From NCBI GenBank assembly GCA_964412195.1, contig CAYPNP010000002.1, positions 1 to 64,000 on the forward strand: a DNA stretch of 64,000 nt, read 5' to 3'. The notes beneath the pieces are model-generated. The model worked only from the letters and a program-made list of their open reading frames with translations, was not told where the DNA came from and did not search any database. The stretch is from CAYPNP01 sp964412195 (GTDB taxonomy: Bacteria; Acidobacteriota; JAAYUB01). Positions within the stretch are counted from its first letter, which is position 1, and every line of letters begins with the position of its first letter. Shown piece after piece: positions 17,318 to 26,426 of the stretch. Made by a program: the position numbers and the translations under genes.

Positions 17318-18700
17318 TCACTTGATTGTCGTGTACACCCCGATCTTGAATCCTTCGAACGGCGGCATGAAGATGCACTGTCCGCCGGCGCAGACCTCGC
17401 CCCCGCGGACCGTGCCACCCGATAGTTCGACGTAGGAGCCTTCCAGCACGTTCACCCGCACGCCCCCGCTGTAAAAATCGTGGCGGTCGTTGATCAGTTG
17501 CTCCGAATACTGGTATTGGAAATACACGGAACCGTAAGGAGACCAGGCAAACTGGGTCACGTAATCCTGCTCGTTGAACTTGAAATACGAGTTGCCATAC
17601 CGCTTGTCCCGGGCCTGGATCTCGAGGCTGAGGGTCTCGGTGAATCGGTACAGAAAATCCGCCTCCGTCTTCTTGACCGGATAATTGAGGTCCCGGACTC
17701 CGTAGGCGAAGCTGACATTGATCTTCTCATGCAGCAGGTCTTCGGCCCGCACCCCGCCGTAGACGTGGTAGCCCGCGGAATCGTATTCCCGGATCCTGCC
17801 CACGTTCGCGAAGATGACGACATCCGGTTCGAAGAGGGAGTATTGGGCATAAAACCGGACACCGGACGTATTCCTCAGGATGTTGACCTCGTCCTCCCGG
17901 TCCACCACGGGCGGATTGTTCATCCCGTTGTCGAAGTGGTCATAGTTCTTGTACTCCACCAGGCAGGAAAACCGGTCCCGGTTGAACTCGAGATCGGCGT
18001 AGACCCCGGTCCCGTCCTTCATGTCCTCGTGGTCGAAATCCAGGCGGGCGAGTTCGGCGTAGTAGTTGAACATGCCCAGCAGGTTCGCCCCCTGGAAACT
18101 GACCGAGTACGTCGTGCGCGGCCCCAGGTCCCAGTAGGTCCGGACATCGTCGATGTAGCTCAGCTGGAAGCCGACCCGGTTGTTCTTGACGTATTCCACG
18201 TCGGCCTCGGTGCCGTACACCGCCCACTTCTGGCTGCCCAGCTCGTCCTCCACCGTCCCCCCCAGGGCCCGGATCCGCAGGAACTTGTGTTCGTAGCGGA
18301 CGTCGCCGCCGAGGATGGTCCGCTCGCGGAAGGCCTTGTCGTTCTGGAGGACCGACAGGACCAGGCCCCGGCCCAGCATGGCGTAGAAGTCCCCCGCCTG
18401 GACGTTGAGGTCCTCGGTGCTGTACTGGACGTACTTGCGGTAGAGGTCCAGGTTGCCGTCCTCCAGGGTCAGGTTCGGGTTCTGCTCGTAGAAATTGTTG
18501 GCCCGCAGCGTGACTCCGCCGGACCACCGCCCGTATTTCCCGAAGAAGGACAGGGAGTTGTAGTACTGGTTCCCGCCGTTGGCCAGCTGGTTGTTCTGGT
18601 AGGTGAAGTCGTTGGTGAAGAAGAAGGTGAACTTCCCGTAGTCGAAGGCGTACAGGGGGGACGTCAACAGGGCCAGGGCGAGAAAGGCGAGCTTCTTCAT
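17318..18700 (-). CDS. Probable outer-membrane beta-barrel protein (DUF6029-like)
   Basis: This 460-residue protein has a signal peptide (MKKLAFLALALLTSPLYA). The rest is a long run of alternating amphipathic strands rich in Tyr, Phe and Asn, for example KFTFFFTNDFTY, YYNSLSFFGKY and VYFQYQYSEQL. It ends near the C-terminus with strand-like IGVYTTIK. This fits an outer-membrane barrel, and the family resemblance to DUF6029 is from memory only. It overlaps the TlpA gene by 4 bases and precedes the thioredoxin-dockerin gene, so it may display or export a thiol-redox pair. Confidence 0.72.
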   Translation of the reverse strand: MKKLAFLALALLTSPLYAFDYGKFTFFFTNDFTYQNNQLANGGNQYYNSLSFFGKYGRWSGGVTLRANNFYEQNPNLTLEDGNLDLYRKYVQYSTEDLNVQAGDFYAMLGRGLVLSVLQNDKAFRERTILGGDVRYEHKFLRIRALGGTVEDELGSQKWAVYGTEADVEYVKNNRVGFQLSYIDDVRTYWDLGPRTTYSVSFQGANLLGMFNYYAELARLDFDHEDMKDGTGVYADLEFNRDRFSCLVEYKNYDHFDNGMNNPPVVDREDEVNILRNTSGVRFYAQYSLFEPDVVIFANVGRIREYDSAGYHVYGGVRAEDLLHEKINVSFAYGVRDLNYPVKKTEADFLYRFTETLSLEIQARDKRYGNSYFKFNEQDYVTQFAWSPYGSVYFQYQYSEQLINDRHDFYSGGVRVNVLEGSYVELSGGTVRGGEVCAGGQCIFMPPFEGFKIGVYTTIK

Positions 18701-19176
18701 CGGGACAGGGACTCGATTTTCTTGACGACTTCCTGCTCATCGCCCGGAGCGTAGCCGGTGTGCGTGTAGGCGATGGCCCCCGCCTTGTCGATGATCACGG
18801 TGAACGGGATCTTGAGCTCGGGATTGAGGACCTTGGCCACCTGGCTGTCGGGGTCGAGCAGCACGGTGAACTTGAATCCTTTCCCTTTGATGAACTGGCT
18901 GACCTTGGCGTAGGCGGAGGAATCATCCACCGAAATGGCGACGACGGTCACGCCGGGGTATTTGTCCTGGATCTCCTGGAGGCGCTTCATGAACTTCTTG
19001 CACGGCTCGCACCAGGTGGCCCAGAAGTCCAGGATGATGATCTTCTTGCCCAGGTCGTCGCTGAGCCGGTAGGTGGCCCCGTCCAGCGTCTTCAAGGAAA
19101 AGTTCGGAACATCCGCCGCCAGGAGAAGGCTTCCGGCCCCCATCAGGCAGAGGACCACAGGGATCATCCGGCGCAT
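18697..19176 (-). CDS. TlpA-type periplasmic thioredoxin
   Basis: This 159-residue protein has a signal peptide (MIPVVLCLMGAGSLLLAA) and a thioredoxin/AhpC fold. The active site WCEPC has C56 and C59, with cis-Pro in IPFTVIID. Such proteins reduce or rearrange periplasmic disulfides, for instance in cytochrome c assembly. The ATG at 19176 has GGGAGG 7 bases upstream; the frame extends to a GTG at 19191 that lies on this site. The stop overlaps the barrel gene start (ATGA). Confidence 0.88.
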   Translation of the reverse strand: MRRMIPVVLCLMGAGSLLLAADVPNFSLKTLDGATYRLSDDLGKKIIILDFWATWCEPCKKFMKRLQEIQDKYPGVTVVAISVDDSSAYAKVSQFIKGKGFKFTVLLDPDSQVAKVLNPELKIPFTVIIDKAGAIAYTHTGYAPGDEQEVVKKIESLSR

Positions 19177-19258
19177 CAACTCACCTCCCACAGCATCCCC
19201 GGCTCGCGTCTCCGGAGCAACCGCCCCGGCAAACAGGTCTCGATGGATTTAAAGTGGG

Positions 19259-19287
19259 ATATTACAAAAATTTCGCCGCGTATTCAA
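19259..19287 (-). promoter_or_regulatory. Sigma-70 type promoter of the TlpA-barrel operon
   Basis: On the minus strand TTGAAT (19287-19282) and TAATAT (19264-19259) are 17 bases apart. The leader to the TlpA start is about 75 bases. Confidence 0.6.
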
Positions 19288-19379
19288 TTGCAATATCAAG
19301 TGCGTACCGGACAGAAACCGGCTGGCGCCGGCGGCGAAATATGCTATCCTTTCCGCATCCTCATCCCAGGAGTGTCCCG

Positions 19380-20990
19380 GTGGCCAGCGCGCAGCCAGCC
19401 GAATCCGTGAATCCGATTGCGGACGGGAGCGACCGTTTCGAGCGGGTCCGCCGGACCGTCGGCCTCTTTCTCGGGCTGATCCTGTTCTTCGGGGTGCTGT
19501 TGCTGCCCGTTCCGCAGACCTTCACCACCCTCGCCCATGAGGCCCTGGGGCCGGCGGCGAGTCCCTCCGACGTGGCGGAACTGGCGGCGGGCACCCGCTC
19601 GGCGCTGGCGTTGGTGCTGCTGGTGGTCATCTGGTGGCTGACCGAAGCGGTGCCCCTGCCGGTGACCGCCCTGCTTCCCGGAGTGGTCCTGCCCATCCTG
19701 CACGTCTGCGGCGCCGATGGCGGGAAGCTGTACCTTTTCACGCCGAAGAACACGTTTGCCAATTACGCCTCGCCGGTGATTTACCTCTTCCTCGGCGGCT
19801 TCCTGATCGCCGGCGCCATGGGGAAATGGGGCCTGGACCGCCGGTTCACGCTCTGGATCCTCACCCGCGGGAACCTCGCCAACCATGCCAGCGGCATCCT
19901 GCTCGGCGTGATGGCCGCCACGGCCTTCCTGTCCATGTGGGTGTCCAACACCGCAACGGCCGCGATGATGCTGCCCCTGGCCCTGGGCATCCTGACCCGC
20001 GCGGGGATCCAGCCGGGACGCTCTCCCTACGGCACGTCGCTGATGCTGGGCGTCGCCTGGGCCGCGTCCATCGGCGGGGTCGGCACCCTGATCGGCACTC
20101 CGCCGAACGGGATCGCGGTCTCCATCCTGGCGGGGGCCGGCATCCCCCACCCGGATTTCCTCGGCTGGATGAAATTCGGCGTGCCGTACGTTCTGCTGAC
20201 CATCCCCCTCGCCTGGCTGATCCTGCGGATCATCTTTCCGCCGGAGATCCAATCGATTCCGGGCGGGAAGGACGCCCTGCTCGCGGAGCGGCGCGAGCTG
20301 GGCCGCTGGTCGGCCGGCGAGAAGGCGACTCTGGCGGTCTTCCTGCTGGCGGTCGTCCTGTGGATTTCCAATCCCTTCCTGGGATACCTGCTGCCGGGAA
20401 CCACGGTCAAGCGCCTCACCGGCCTGGACGAGTACACAATCGCCCTGCTGGCGGCGGTGCTCCTCTTCGTGATCCCCGTCAACTGGCGCCGGCGGGAGTT
20501 CGCCCTCGACTGGTCCGACAGCAAGGCCGTCGATTGGGGCACGCTGCTCCTCTTCGGCGGCGGGATCGCCCTGTCGGAGGCCATTTTCCGGACCGGCCTG
20601 GCCGGCTGGATCGCTTCCAGCTTCATCGGCCTGGTGGGCCACCCCAGCACCCTGCTGCTCACGTTCATGATCGTCATCCTCATGGCGTTCCTGACGGAGG
20701 TCACCTCCAACACGGCCGTGACTTCGATGATGGTGCCGGTCGTCATCGTCATCGCCCGCAGCTCCGGCGTCGATCCCACCACTCTCTCCGTGGCCGCGGC
20801 GGTGGCGGCCTCCATGGCCTTCATGCTGCCGGTGGCCACGCCCCCCAACGCGCTGGTCTACGGCACCGGGCGGGTCTCCATCACCGCGATGATCAAGGCG
20901 GGCTTCTTCCTGGAGATCACCGGCTGGCTCCTGACGGTGGGCGTCCTGTACGTCTTCGGCGACCTGATTCTCGGCGTCCTGAAATTCTGA
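19380..20990 (+). CDS. DASS/SLC13 family sodium-coupled carboxylate (or anion) transporter
   Basis: This 536-residue membrane protein has about 12 hydrophobic segments. It carries the paired SNT motifs of the divalent anion:Na symporter family: SNTATAAMMLPLA (near 190) and SNTAVTSMMVPV (near 442). Each is followed by a matching partner loop, GTLIGTPPNG and PVATPPNALVYGTG. The family imports succinate, malate, citrate or sulfate, and the substrate cannot be read here. GTG 19380 is chosen because AGGAG lies 7 bases upstream and the family begins here. An ATG further upstream would add about 40 unrelated residues. Confidence 0.9.
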   Translation: MASAQPAESVNPIADGSDRFERVRRTVGLFLGLILFFGVLLLPVPQTFTTLAHEALGPAASPSDVAELAAGTRSALALVLLVVIWWLTEAVPLPVTALLPGVVLPILHVCGADGGKLYLFTPKNTFANYASPVIYLFLGGFLIAGAMGKWGLDRRFTLWILTRGNLANHASGILLGVMAATAFLSMWVSNTATAAMMLPLALGILTRAGIQPGRSPYGTSLMLGVAWAASIGGVGTLIGTPPNGIAVSILAGAGIPHPDFLGWMKFGVPYVLLTIPLAWLILRIIFPPEIQSIPGGKDALLAERRELGRWSAGEKATLAVFLLAVVLWISNPFLGYLLPGTTVKRLTGLDEYTIALLAAVLLFVIPVNWRRREFALDWSDSKAVDWGTLLLFGGGIALSEAIFRTGLAGWIASSFIGLVGHPSTLLLTFMIVILMAFLTEVTSNTAVTSMMVPVVIVIARSSGVDPTTLSVAAAVAASMAFMLPVATPPNALVYGTGRVSITAMIKAGFFLEITGWLLTVGVLYVFGDLILGVLKF

Positions 20991-21034
20991 GCCGGCGGCT
21001 GCATGGAATCCGGCAAGCTTTGAGGAGGTGATCC

Positions 21035-21847
21035 ATGTCGCTGGGTCTGGCCCTGTCCGGCGGCGCGGCCAAGGGAATCGCGCACATCCGGGTCTGGGAA
21101 CGGTTCCTCGAGCAGCGCATCCGGGTGGACGCCATCGCGGGCGCCAGCGCCGGAGCGCTCTTCGGTGGCATGATCGCGTTCGGGTACACACCGGGCGAGA
21201 TGAGGGGAATCGTCGACAGCCCGCGGTTCAAGCGGATCGTTCGGCAGAAGTACCGGAACCTGAACCTCAGCCTGTTGCAGATCCGGAACCTCAAGCTGGG
21301 GCTCTTCCGATTGGAGAAGTTCCGCGACTACCTCCGTTCCGATATCTTCCGCGGGGCGACCTTTGCCGACCTGAAGATCCCCTTCACCTGCTCCTACACC
21401 GACCTGCAGGAAAACAGCACCGGCTATTTCTTTGACGGAGACGTGGCCGAAGCCGTCACTTACTCCATGACCTTCCCCATGATCTTCCGCAGCCTGAACG
21501 ACCGGTTCTATGACGGCGGCCTGAAGGTCAACTGCCCGGTGGACGTACTCCTCGACCGCTTTCACATGGAGAACGTGGTGGCGGTGGACCTCTCGTTCAT
21601 CCCCCGCCGTGACACCCGCTACACCCGCACCCTCGGGCAGTTCCTCAACCGGATGATGGATGCGGTGTGGTGCGAGACATTCCTGGACGATCTCCGGCGG
21701 GCCCACATCGTGGTGGAGCCGGAGATGGGCGATTTCACCTTCTTCGATTTCCACCGCTACGAGGACGCGCGGCGGGCGGTCGACGAGAAGCTTACCGAGG
21801 AGGTCCTGCGGAACATCCGCGCCCTGGCCGAGCCCGTGGAGGAGTGA
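21035..21847 (+). CDS. Patatin-like phospholipase
   Basis: This 270-residue protein has the patatin fold. The oxyanion loop is GGAAKG (9-14), the nucleophile S38 lies in GASAG, and the catalytic Asp lies in FYDGG near 160. These make up the Ser-Asp dyad of lipid acyl hydrolases of the RssA/YlbK type. There is no signal peptide, so it acts inside the cell, probably on membrane lipids. The start has GAGGAGGTGATCC, a very strong ribosome site. It lies 44 bases after the transporter and may be co-transcribed. Confidence 0.88.
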   Translation: MSLGLALSGGAAKGIAHIRVWERFLEQRIRVDAIAGASAGALFGGMIAFGYTPGEMRGIVDSPRFKRIVRQKYRNLNLSLLQIRNLKLGLFRLEKFRDYLRSDIFRGATFADLKIPFTCSYTDLQENSTGYFFDGDVAEAVTYSMTFPMIFRSLNDRFYDGGLKVNCPVDVLLDRFHMENVVAVDLSFIPRRDTRYTRTLGQFLNRMMDAVWCETFLDDLRRAHIVVEPEMGDFTFFDFHRYEDARRAVDEKLTEEVLRNIRALAEPVEE

Positions 21848-21852
21848 ACTCC

Positions 21853-22263
21853 TCAGCCGGGGAAGGCGCCCGCGGGCGGGTCCTCGAGCCACTCGGTGCC
21901 GTAGGACGCCGTGGCGGGGATGATGCACAGGAACTCGACTTCCTCCCGGCCGCGGTTCTCGTACCAGTGGGGCGTCCCGGCGGGGATGAAGACGGCGTCT
22001 CCCGCCTTCACGGTTTTTTCCGTACCGCCCGATCCCAGCACCATCTCCCCCCGCACCACCATCTGCTCGTGCTCGATCTCGGGATGCAGGTGGGTGGGGA
22101 TCCGGCCGCCGGGGGCCAGGAAGAACCGCCGCAGGATGAAGTTCGGGGCCCCCTGCTCCGGCCCGATCAGCACGGCCATGCGGGCGCCCCGGGCGCGCTG
22201 GACGGGGTTGGCGGGCGCATCGGCAGGGGGGCGGACCAGCGGAGTCTTCGCATCGGCGTTCAT
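21853..22263 (-). CDS. Small cupin protein
   Basis: This 136-residue single-domain cupin has metal-binding motif 1 in THLHPEIEHEQ and motif 2 around AGTPHWYENRG. Such proteins range from small isomerases to sensors, so no reaction can be assigned. AAGGAG lies just before ATG 22263. Further upstream frame is excluded because it crosses the promoter. It is convergent with the patatin gene, with a 5-base gap. Confidence 0.8.
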   Translation of the reverse strand: MNADAKTPLVRPPADAPANPVQRARGARMAVLIGPEQGAPNFILRRFFLAPGGRIPTHLHPEIEHEQMVVRGEMVLGSGGTEKTVKAGDAVFIPAGTPHWYENRGREEVEFLCIIPATASYGTEWLEDPPAGAFPG

Positions 22264-22325
22264 GGGTTCTCCTTGCCCGAAGATGTGGCGGAGCCCACCC
22301 GGACCGGGGCGGCTGCCAGCTGGGA

Positions 22326-22354
22326 AGTATCCCACGCCGGGCCGGCCGCGTCAA
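22326..22354 (-). promoter_or_regulatory. Sigma-70 type promoter of the cupin gene
   Basis: On the minus strand TTGACG (22354-22349) and GATACT (22331-22326) are 17 bases apart. Confidence 0.55.
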
Positions 22355-22456
22355 CCGGCGGCTGGCGATTTGGGCTTCCCCGGTGCCCGATTCCCTGCTA
22401 TCCTTTGTCCACGGTCCATCCGGGATGGACGGAAACCTGGAACCGCGGGGGAGCCT

Positions 22457-22675
22457 ATGGCGCAATCCGAAGAGACGATCCGGTCCGCCAAGCGGCAGTT
22501 GTGGCTGGCCATGGCCCTGCTGGCCGTGGGCGTGCTTTACGCCCTGTTTCCCATCGACTTCATCCCCGACATCCTGGGCCCCATCGGCTGGGTTGACGAT
22601 ATCGGCATCCTGACCATTGGCTTCCTCACCGCGCTGGTTTCCTATTACCGGGTGCGCAAGGCCCAGTCCCTCTGA
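22457..22675 (+). CDS. YkvA/DUF1232 small membrane protein
   Basis: This 72-residue protein has two hydrophobic segments. The second region carries the DUF1232 signature FPIDFIPDILGPIGWVDD, which names the family. Function is unknown. ATG 22457 gives the family-length product; the weak GGGGGAG upstream is the only ribosome site. Confidence 0.8.
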   Translation: MAQSEETIRSAKRQLWLAMALLAVGVLYALFPIDFIPDILGPIGWVDDIGILTIGFLTALVSYYRVRKAQSL

Positions 22676-22800
22676 CCTTCCCCGGTGATCGTGCGTCCCT
22701 GCCATAGCATTCGGTCGCCGTAATCGATCCGGCCATCGAATCCCGACTGCGATTCCAACTCCGGCCCCGGAAAAGAAAGCCATATCCATTGTCATCATTA

Positions 22801-22831
22801 TTGACAACTTTCCGCAACAAGCTCCGATAAT
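22801..22831 (+). promoter_or_regulatory. Probable promoter of the 101-residue-repeat gene
   Basis: A consensus TTGACA (22801-22806) is followed after 19 bases by GATAAT (22826-22831), in an AT-richer leader. The spacing is 2 bases longer than ideal. Confidence 0.5.
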
Positions 22832-22870
22832 TACTGCAAAGAAATAAACCTTACCAAGGGAGGTTGTCTC

Positions 22871-25800
22871 ATGGTGAAAATCGACTCGACCGGCTCCGCG
22901 TTCCCTGTCGGAGGCCCGTCTCCGTATCAGGACGCCAGCGCCGGCAAGGCCATCGAAGGCCTGAAAAGTCAACCGGGGGAAATCAGCGGCGCGGCCATGG
23001 AGAAAGCCATCACCGACGCCACCAAGGACCTGGACTCCCAGGCCGCCGGCAGGGAGTACGGCGACCTGAAGAAATTCGCCAACGAGAACTGGGACCGGAT
23101 GTCTCCCGACGCCCGGGAGAAATTCCGCACCTACGAAAAATACGCCCTGGACGCCAAGTCCCAGGGCATGTCGGGCATCCCCACGGCCCAGTACGACAAA
23201 ATGCTCAAGGAGATGCACACCGCCGGCTACGAGGACGCCGGCGCCGGCAAGGCCATCGAGGCGATGAAGGACAAGGCCGGGGCCATCTCCGGCGACGACA
23301 TGGAGAAAGCCATCATCGACGCCACCAAGGACCTCGATTCCCAGGCTGCCGGGAAGGAATACGCCGACATGAAGCAGTTCGCCCAGGAGAATTGGGACCG
23401 CCTCTCGCCCGAGGCGCGGGAGAAGTTCGGCATCTACGAGAAATACGCCCTCGACGCCCAGGGCAAAGGCATGACGGGCATCCCGGTGAAGCAATACGAC
23501 AAGATGCTCCAGGAGCTCAAATTCTCCGAGTACGAGGACAAGGGGGCCGGCGGCATCATCGAGGGGTTGAAGGAGAAGGGCGGCCCGATCAGCGGCGCCG
23601 ACATGGAGAACCTGATCATCAACGGCACCAAGGACCTGGACAGCCAGGCGGCCGGGACCGAATTCCGGGACATCCAGAAGTTCGCCCAGGACAACTGGAA
23701 CCGGCTCACGCCCGAGGCCAAGGAAAAATTCAGGATCTACGATAAATACGCGCAGGAGGCCCAGTCCGAGGGCATGACCGGCATCCCGATGAAAGACTGG
23801 ACCAACATGGTGGGCGAGATCAAATTGGCCGGCTACCAGGACCAGAGCGCCGCCAACGCCATCGAGGGCCTGAAGGCGCAGCCGGGTGAGATCAGCGGCG
23901 AGTCCATGGAGAAGGCCATCGTCGACGCCACCAAGGACCTCGACGGGCAGGCGGCCGGCCGGGAGTACGCGGACCTGAAGAAGTTCGCCGACGGGAATTG
24001 GGACCGCATGTCCCCCGACGCCCGGGAAAAGTTCCGGGTCTACGAGGACACCGTGATGGATTGCAAGGCCCGGGGCATGAACTACATTCCCCAGGGCGAG
24101 TACAACCAGATGGTCAACCGGATGCACGCCGCCGGCTATCAGGACGACGGCGCCGGCAAGGCCATCGAGGAGCTGCGCGGCCAGCCGGTGCCCATCTCCG
24201 GCGAGGCCATGGAGAAGGCCATCCTCAACGGCACCCTGGATCTCGACAACCAGGCCGCCGGCATGGAGTTCAACGACCTGCAGAAGTGGGCGTCGGCCAA
24301 CTGGGACAAGCTCTCCCCCGAGGCCCAGGCCAAGTTCGGGGTGTACGAGAAGTACGCCATGGAAGCCCGCGGCAAGGGGCAGACCGGCATCGACATCGGC
24401 TCCTACAACAAGATGATCGGCGAGATGAAGCTGGCCGGGTACGAGGACAAGGGCGCCGGCGCGGCCATCGAGACCCTCAAGGGGCAGCAGGCGCCGATCT
24501 CCGGGGAGGCGATGGAGAAGGCCATCTACGACGCCACCAAGGACCTCGACTCGCAGGCGGCCGGGAAGGAGTACAACGACCTCAAGAAGTACGCCGACGA
24601 GAACTGGGACAAGCTCTCCCCCGATGCCCGGGAAAAGTTCCGCGTCTACCAGGATTGCGCCGAGAAATTCAAGGCCCAGGGCATGACGGGCATCCCCCTG
24701 CCCGAGTACAACAAGATGCTGGGCGAGATGAAGGCCGCCGGGTACGAGGACGCGGGCGCTGCCCAGGTCATCGAGGGGCTCAAGGGCAAGGCCGCGCCCA
24801 TCTCCGGCGACGACATGCAGAACGCCATCATCAACGCCACCAAGGACCTGGACGCCCAGGCCGCCGGCAAGGAGTTCAACGACCTCAAGGAATACGCCGA
24901 GCAGAACTGGGACAAGCTCTCGCCCGATGCCCGGGAGAAGTTCCGGGTCTATGAAAACCACGTCAACGAGGCCCGGGCCAACGGCATGACCGGCATCCCG
25001 CAGGCCGACTATGACAAGATGATCGAGGAGATGAAGACCGCCGGCTACGAGGACGCCGGGGCCGCCCAGGTCATCGAGGGGCTGAAGGGCAAGGCCGCGC
25101 CCATCTCGGGCGACGACATGCAGAACGCCATCATCGACGCCACCAAGGACCTGGACGCCCAGGCCGCCGGCAAGGAGTTCAACGACCTCAAGGAATACGC
25201 CGAGCAGAACTGGGACAAGCTCTCGCCCGACGCCCGGGAGAAATTCCGGGTCTACGAGAACCACGTCAACGAGGCCAAGGCCAACGGCATGACCGGCATC
25301 CCGCAGGCGGATTACGACAAGATGGTCGAGGAAATGAAAACCGCCGGCTACGCCGACGCCAGCGCGGGCAAGGCCATCGAGGGGCTGAAGTCCAAGGAAG
25401 GCGAGATTTCCGGCGCCGACATGGAGAAGGCCATCGTCGACGCCACCAAGGACCTCGACTCCCAGGCTGCCGGCAAGGAGTACGCCGACCTGAAGAAGTT
25501 CGCCGATGAGAACTGGGACCGGCTCTCCCCCGACGCGAAGGAGAAATTCCGGGTCTACGAAGGCTACGCGGAGAAATTCAGCAGCCTCGGCATGACCGGG
25601 ATCCCCCAGGGCCAGTACGACAAGATGGTGAAGGAGATGGGGAAGGCCGGCTACGAGGACGCCGGCGCCGCCCAGGCCATCGAGAAGCTCCAGGACAAGT
25701 CCGGCCCAATCTCCGGCGCCGACATGCAGACGGCGATCATCGACGCGACCAAGGACCTGGACGCACAGGCCGCCGGGAAGGAATACCGCGACCTGAAGGA

Positions 25801-26305
25801 GTTCGCCGACAAGAACTGGGACCGGATGACGCCTGACGCCCGCGAGAAATTCCGGGTCTACGAGCGGACCGCCCTGGAGTCCATCGCCCAGGGACAGACC
25901 GGCATCCCCCAGGCCAAGTACGACCAGATGCTCCAGAAGATGCAGGGGGCCGGGTACGAGGACGCGGGCGCGGCGCAGGCCATCGAGAACCTCATGGGCA
26001 AGCCGGGCCCCGTCAGCGGCTTCGACATGCAGGAGATGATCGTCAACGCCACCAAGGACCTGGACGCCCAGGCGGCCGGCAAAGAGTACCGCGACATCGC
26101 CGAGTACGCCGCCGGCAACTGGGGCAAACTCACGCCGGAAGCCAAGGAGATGTTCAACATTTACGACAAGTATGCCTCCAAGGCCGTGTCGGAAGGCCGC
26201 GACTATCTCACCCAGAACGAGTTCCAGAAGATGCAGAACGAAATGACCTCGCACAACGCGGCGGACCTGATTGCGACCAAGATCCATCGCCGGATCGTCG
26301 GCTAG
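22871..26305 (+). CDS. Large soluble protein of eleven 101-residue tandem repeats
   Basis: This 1144-residue protein is an 18-residue leader (MVKIDSTGSAFPVGGPSP), eleven back-to-back 101-residue repeats and a 15-residue tail. Each repeat holds the same landmarks in order: Y-x-D-x-x-A, ISG-x-x-ME/MQ-x-AI, DATKDLD-x-QAAG-x-EY, NWD-x-(L/M)SPDA-x-EKF-x-x-Y, G-(M/Q)-TGIP and YDKM-x-x-EM-x-x-AG. There is no signal peptide or membrane segment, and it is strongly charged with mainly helical character. AAGGGAGG precedes the ATG. A terminator follows, and both neighbours are unrelated, so it is monocistronic. I do not recognise the family. It could be a scaffold, filament or secreted effector, but no motif decides this. 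Confidence 0.92.
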   Translation: MVKIDSTGSAFPVGGPSPYQDASAGKAIEGLKSQPGEISGAAMEKAITDATKDLDSQAAGREYGDLKKFANENWDRMSPDAREKFRTYEKYALDAKSQGMSGIPTAQYDKMLKEMHTAGYEDAGAGKAIEAMKDKAGAISGDDMEKAIIDATKDLDSQAAGKEYADMKQFAQENWDRLSPEAREKFGIYEKYALDAQGKGMTGIPVKQYDKMLQELKFSEYEDKGAGGIIEGLKEKGGPISGADMENLIINGTKDLDSQAAGTEFRDIQKFAQDNWNRLTPEAKEKFRIYDKYAQEAQSEGMTGIPMKDWTNMVGEIKLAGYQDQSAANAIEGLKAQPGEISGESMEKAIVDATKDLDGQAAGREYADLKKFADGNWDRMSPDAREKFRVYEDTVMDCKARGMNYIPQGEYNQMVNRMHAAGYQDDGAGKAIEELRGQPVPISGEAMEKAILNGTLDLDNQAAGMEFNDLQKWASANWDKLSPEAQAKFGVYEKYAMEARGKGQTGIDIGSYNKMIGEMKLAGYEDKGAGAAIETLKGQQAPISGEAMEKAIYDATKDLDSQAAGKEYNDLKKYADENWDKLSPDAREKFRVYQDCAEKFKAQGMTGIPLPEYNKMLGEMKAAGYEDAGAAQVIEGLKGKAAPISGDDMQNAIINATKDLDAQAAGKEFNDLKEYAEQNWDKLSPDAREKFRVYENHVNEARANGMTGIPQADYDKMIEEMKTAGYEDAGAAQVIEGLKGKAAPISGDDMQNAIIDATKDLDAQAAGKEFNDLKEYAEQNWDKLSPDAREKFRVYENHVNEAKANGMTGIPQADYDKMVEEMKTAGYADASAGKAIEGLKSKEGEISGADMEKAIVDATKDLDSQAAGKEYADLKKFADENWDRLSPDAKEKFRVYEGYAEKFSSLGMTGIPQGQYDKMVKEMGKAGYEDAGAAQAIEKLQDKSGPISGADMQTAIIDATKDLDAQAAGKEYRDLKEFADKNWDRMTPDAREKFRVYERTALESIAQGQTGIPQAKYDQMLQKMQGAGYEDAGAAQAIENLMGKPGPVSGFDMQEMIVNATKDLDAQAAGKEYRDIAEYAAGNWGKLTPEAKEMFNIYDKYASKAVSEGRDYLTQNEFQKMQNEMTSHNAADLIATKIHRRIVG
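22925..26257 (+). repeat. Eleven in-frame 303-bp coding repeats
   Basis: The repeats begin at 22925 and recur every 303 bases without any indel, ending at 26257. Repeats 7 (24743-25045) and 8 (25046-25348) encode nearly identical protein, differing at only a few residues. That points to recent duplication or gene conversion. Outer repeats are more diverged. Confidence 0.93.
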
Positions 26306-26363
26306 ACCGAGTCAGCCGCCGGCCTGAAAACCGGCAGTCCGAGGACGGTCAGATACAGCCCGC

Positions 26364-26395
26364 ATCCGCCCCTCCGTAGGGGCGGATTCCTTTTT
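26364..26395 (+). terminator. Intrinsic terminator of the repeat-protein gene
   Basis: ATCCGCCCC (26364-26372) pairs perfectly with GGGGCGGAT (26379-26387) across a 6-base loop, followed by TCCTTTTT. Confidence 0.85.
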
Positions 26396-26426
26396 GGGAT
26401 TGCTCGGCATTTCAGTCGGATGGCGG

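Noticed and set aside
20858..26287. A minus-strand open frame of about 1800 codons opposite the repeat protein
   Set aside because: It mirrors the 101-residue repeats on the other strand and crosses the end of the transporter, patatin and cupin genes. The plus-strand gene has promoter, ribosome site and terminator.
26306..26363. Second hairpin (GCCGGCCTGAAAACCGGC) as a terminator
   Set aside because: It lacks a T-run; the better terminator follows at 26364-26395.
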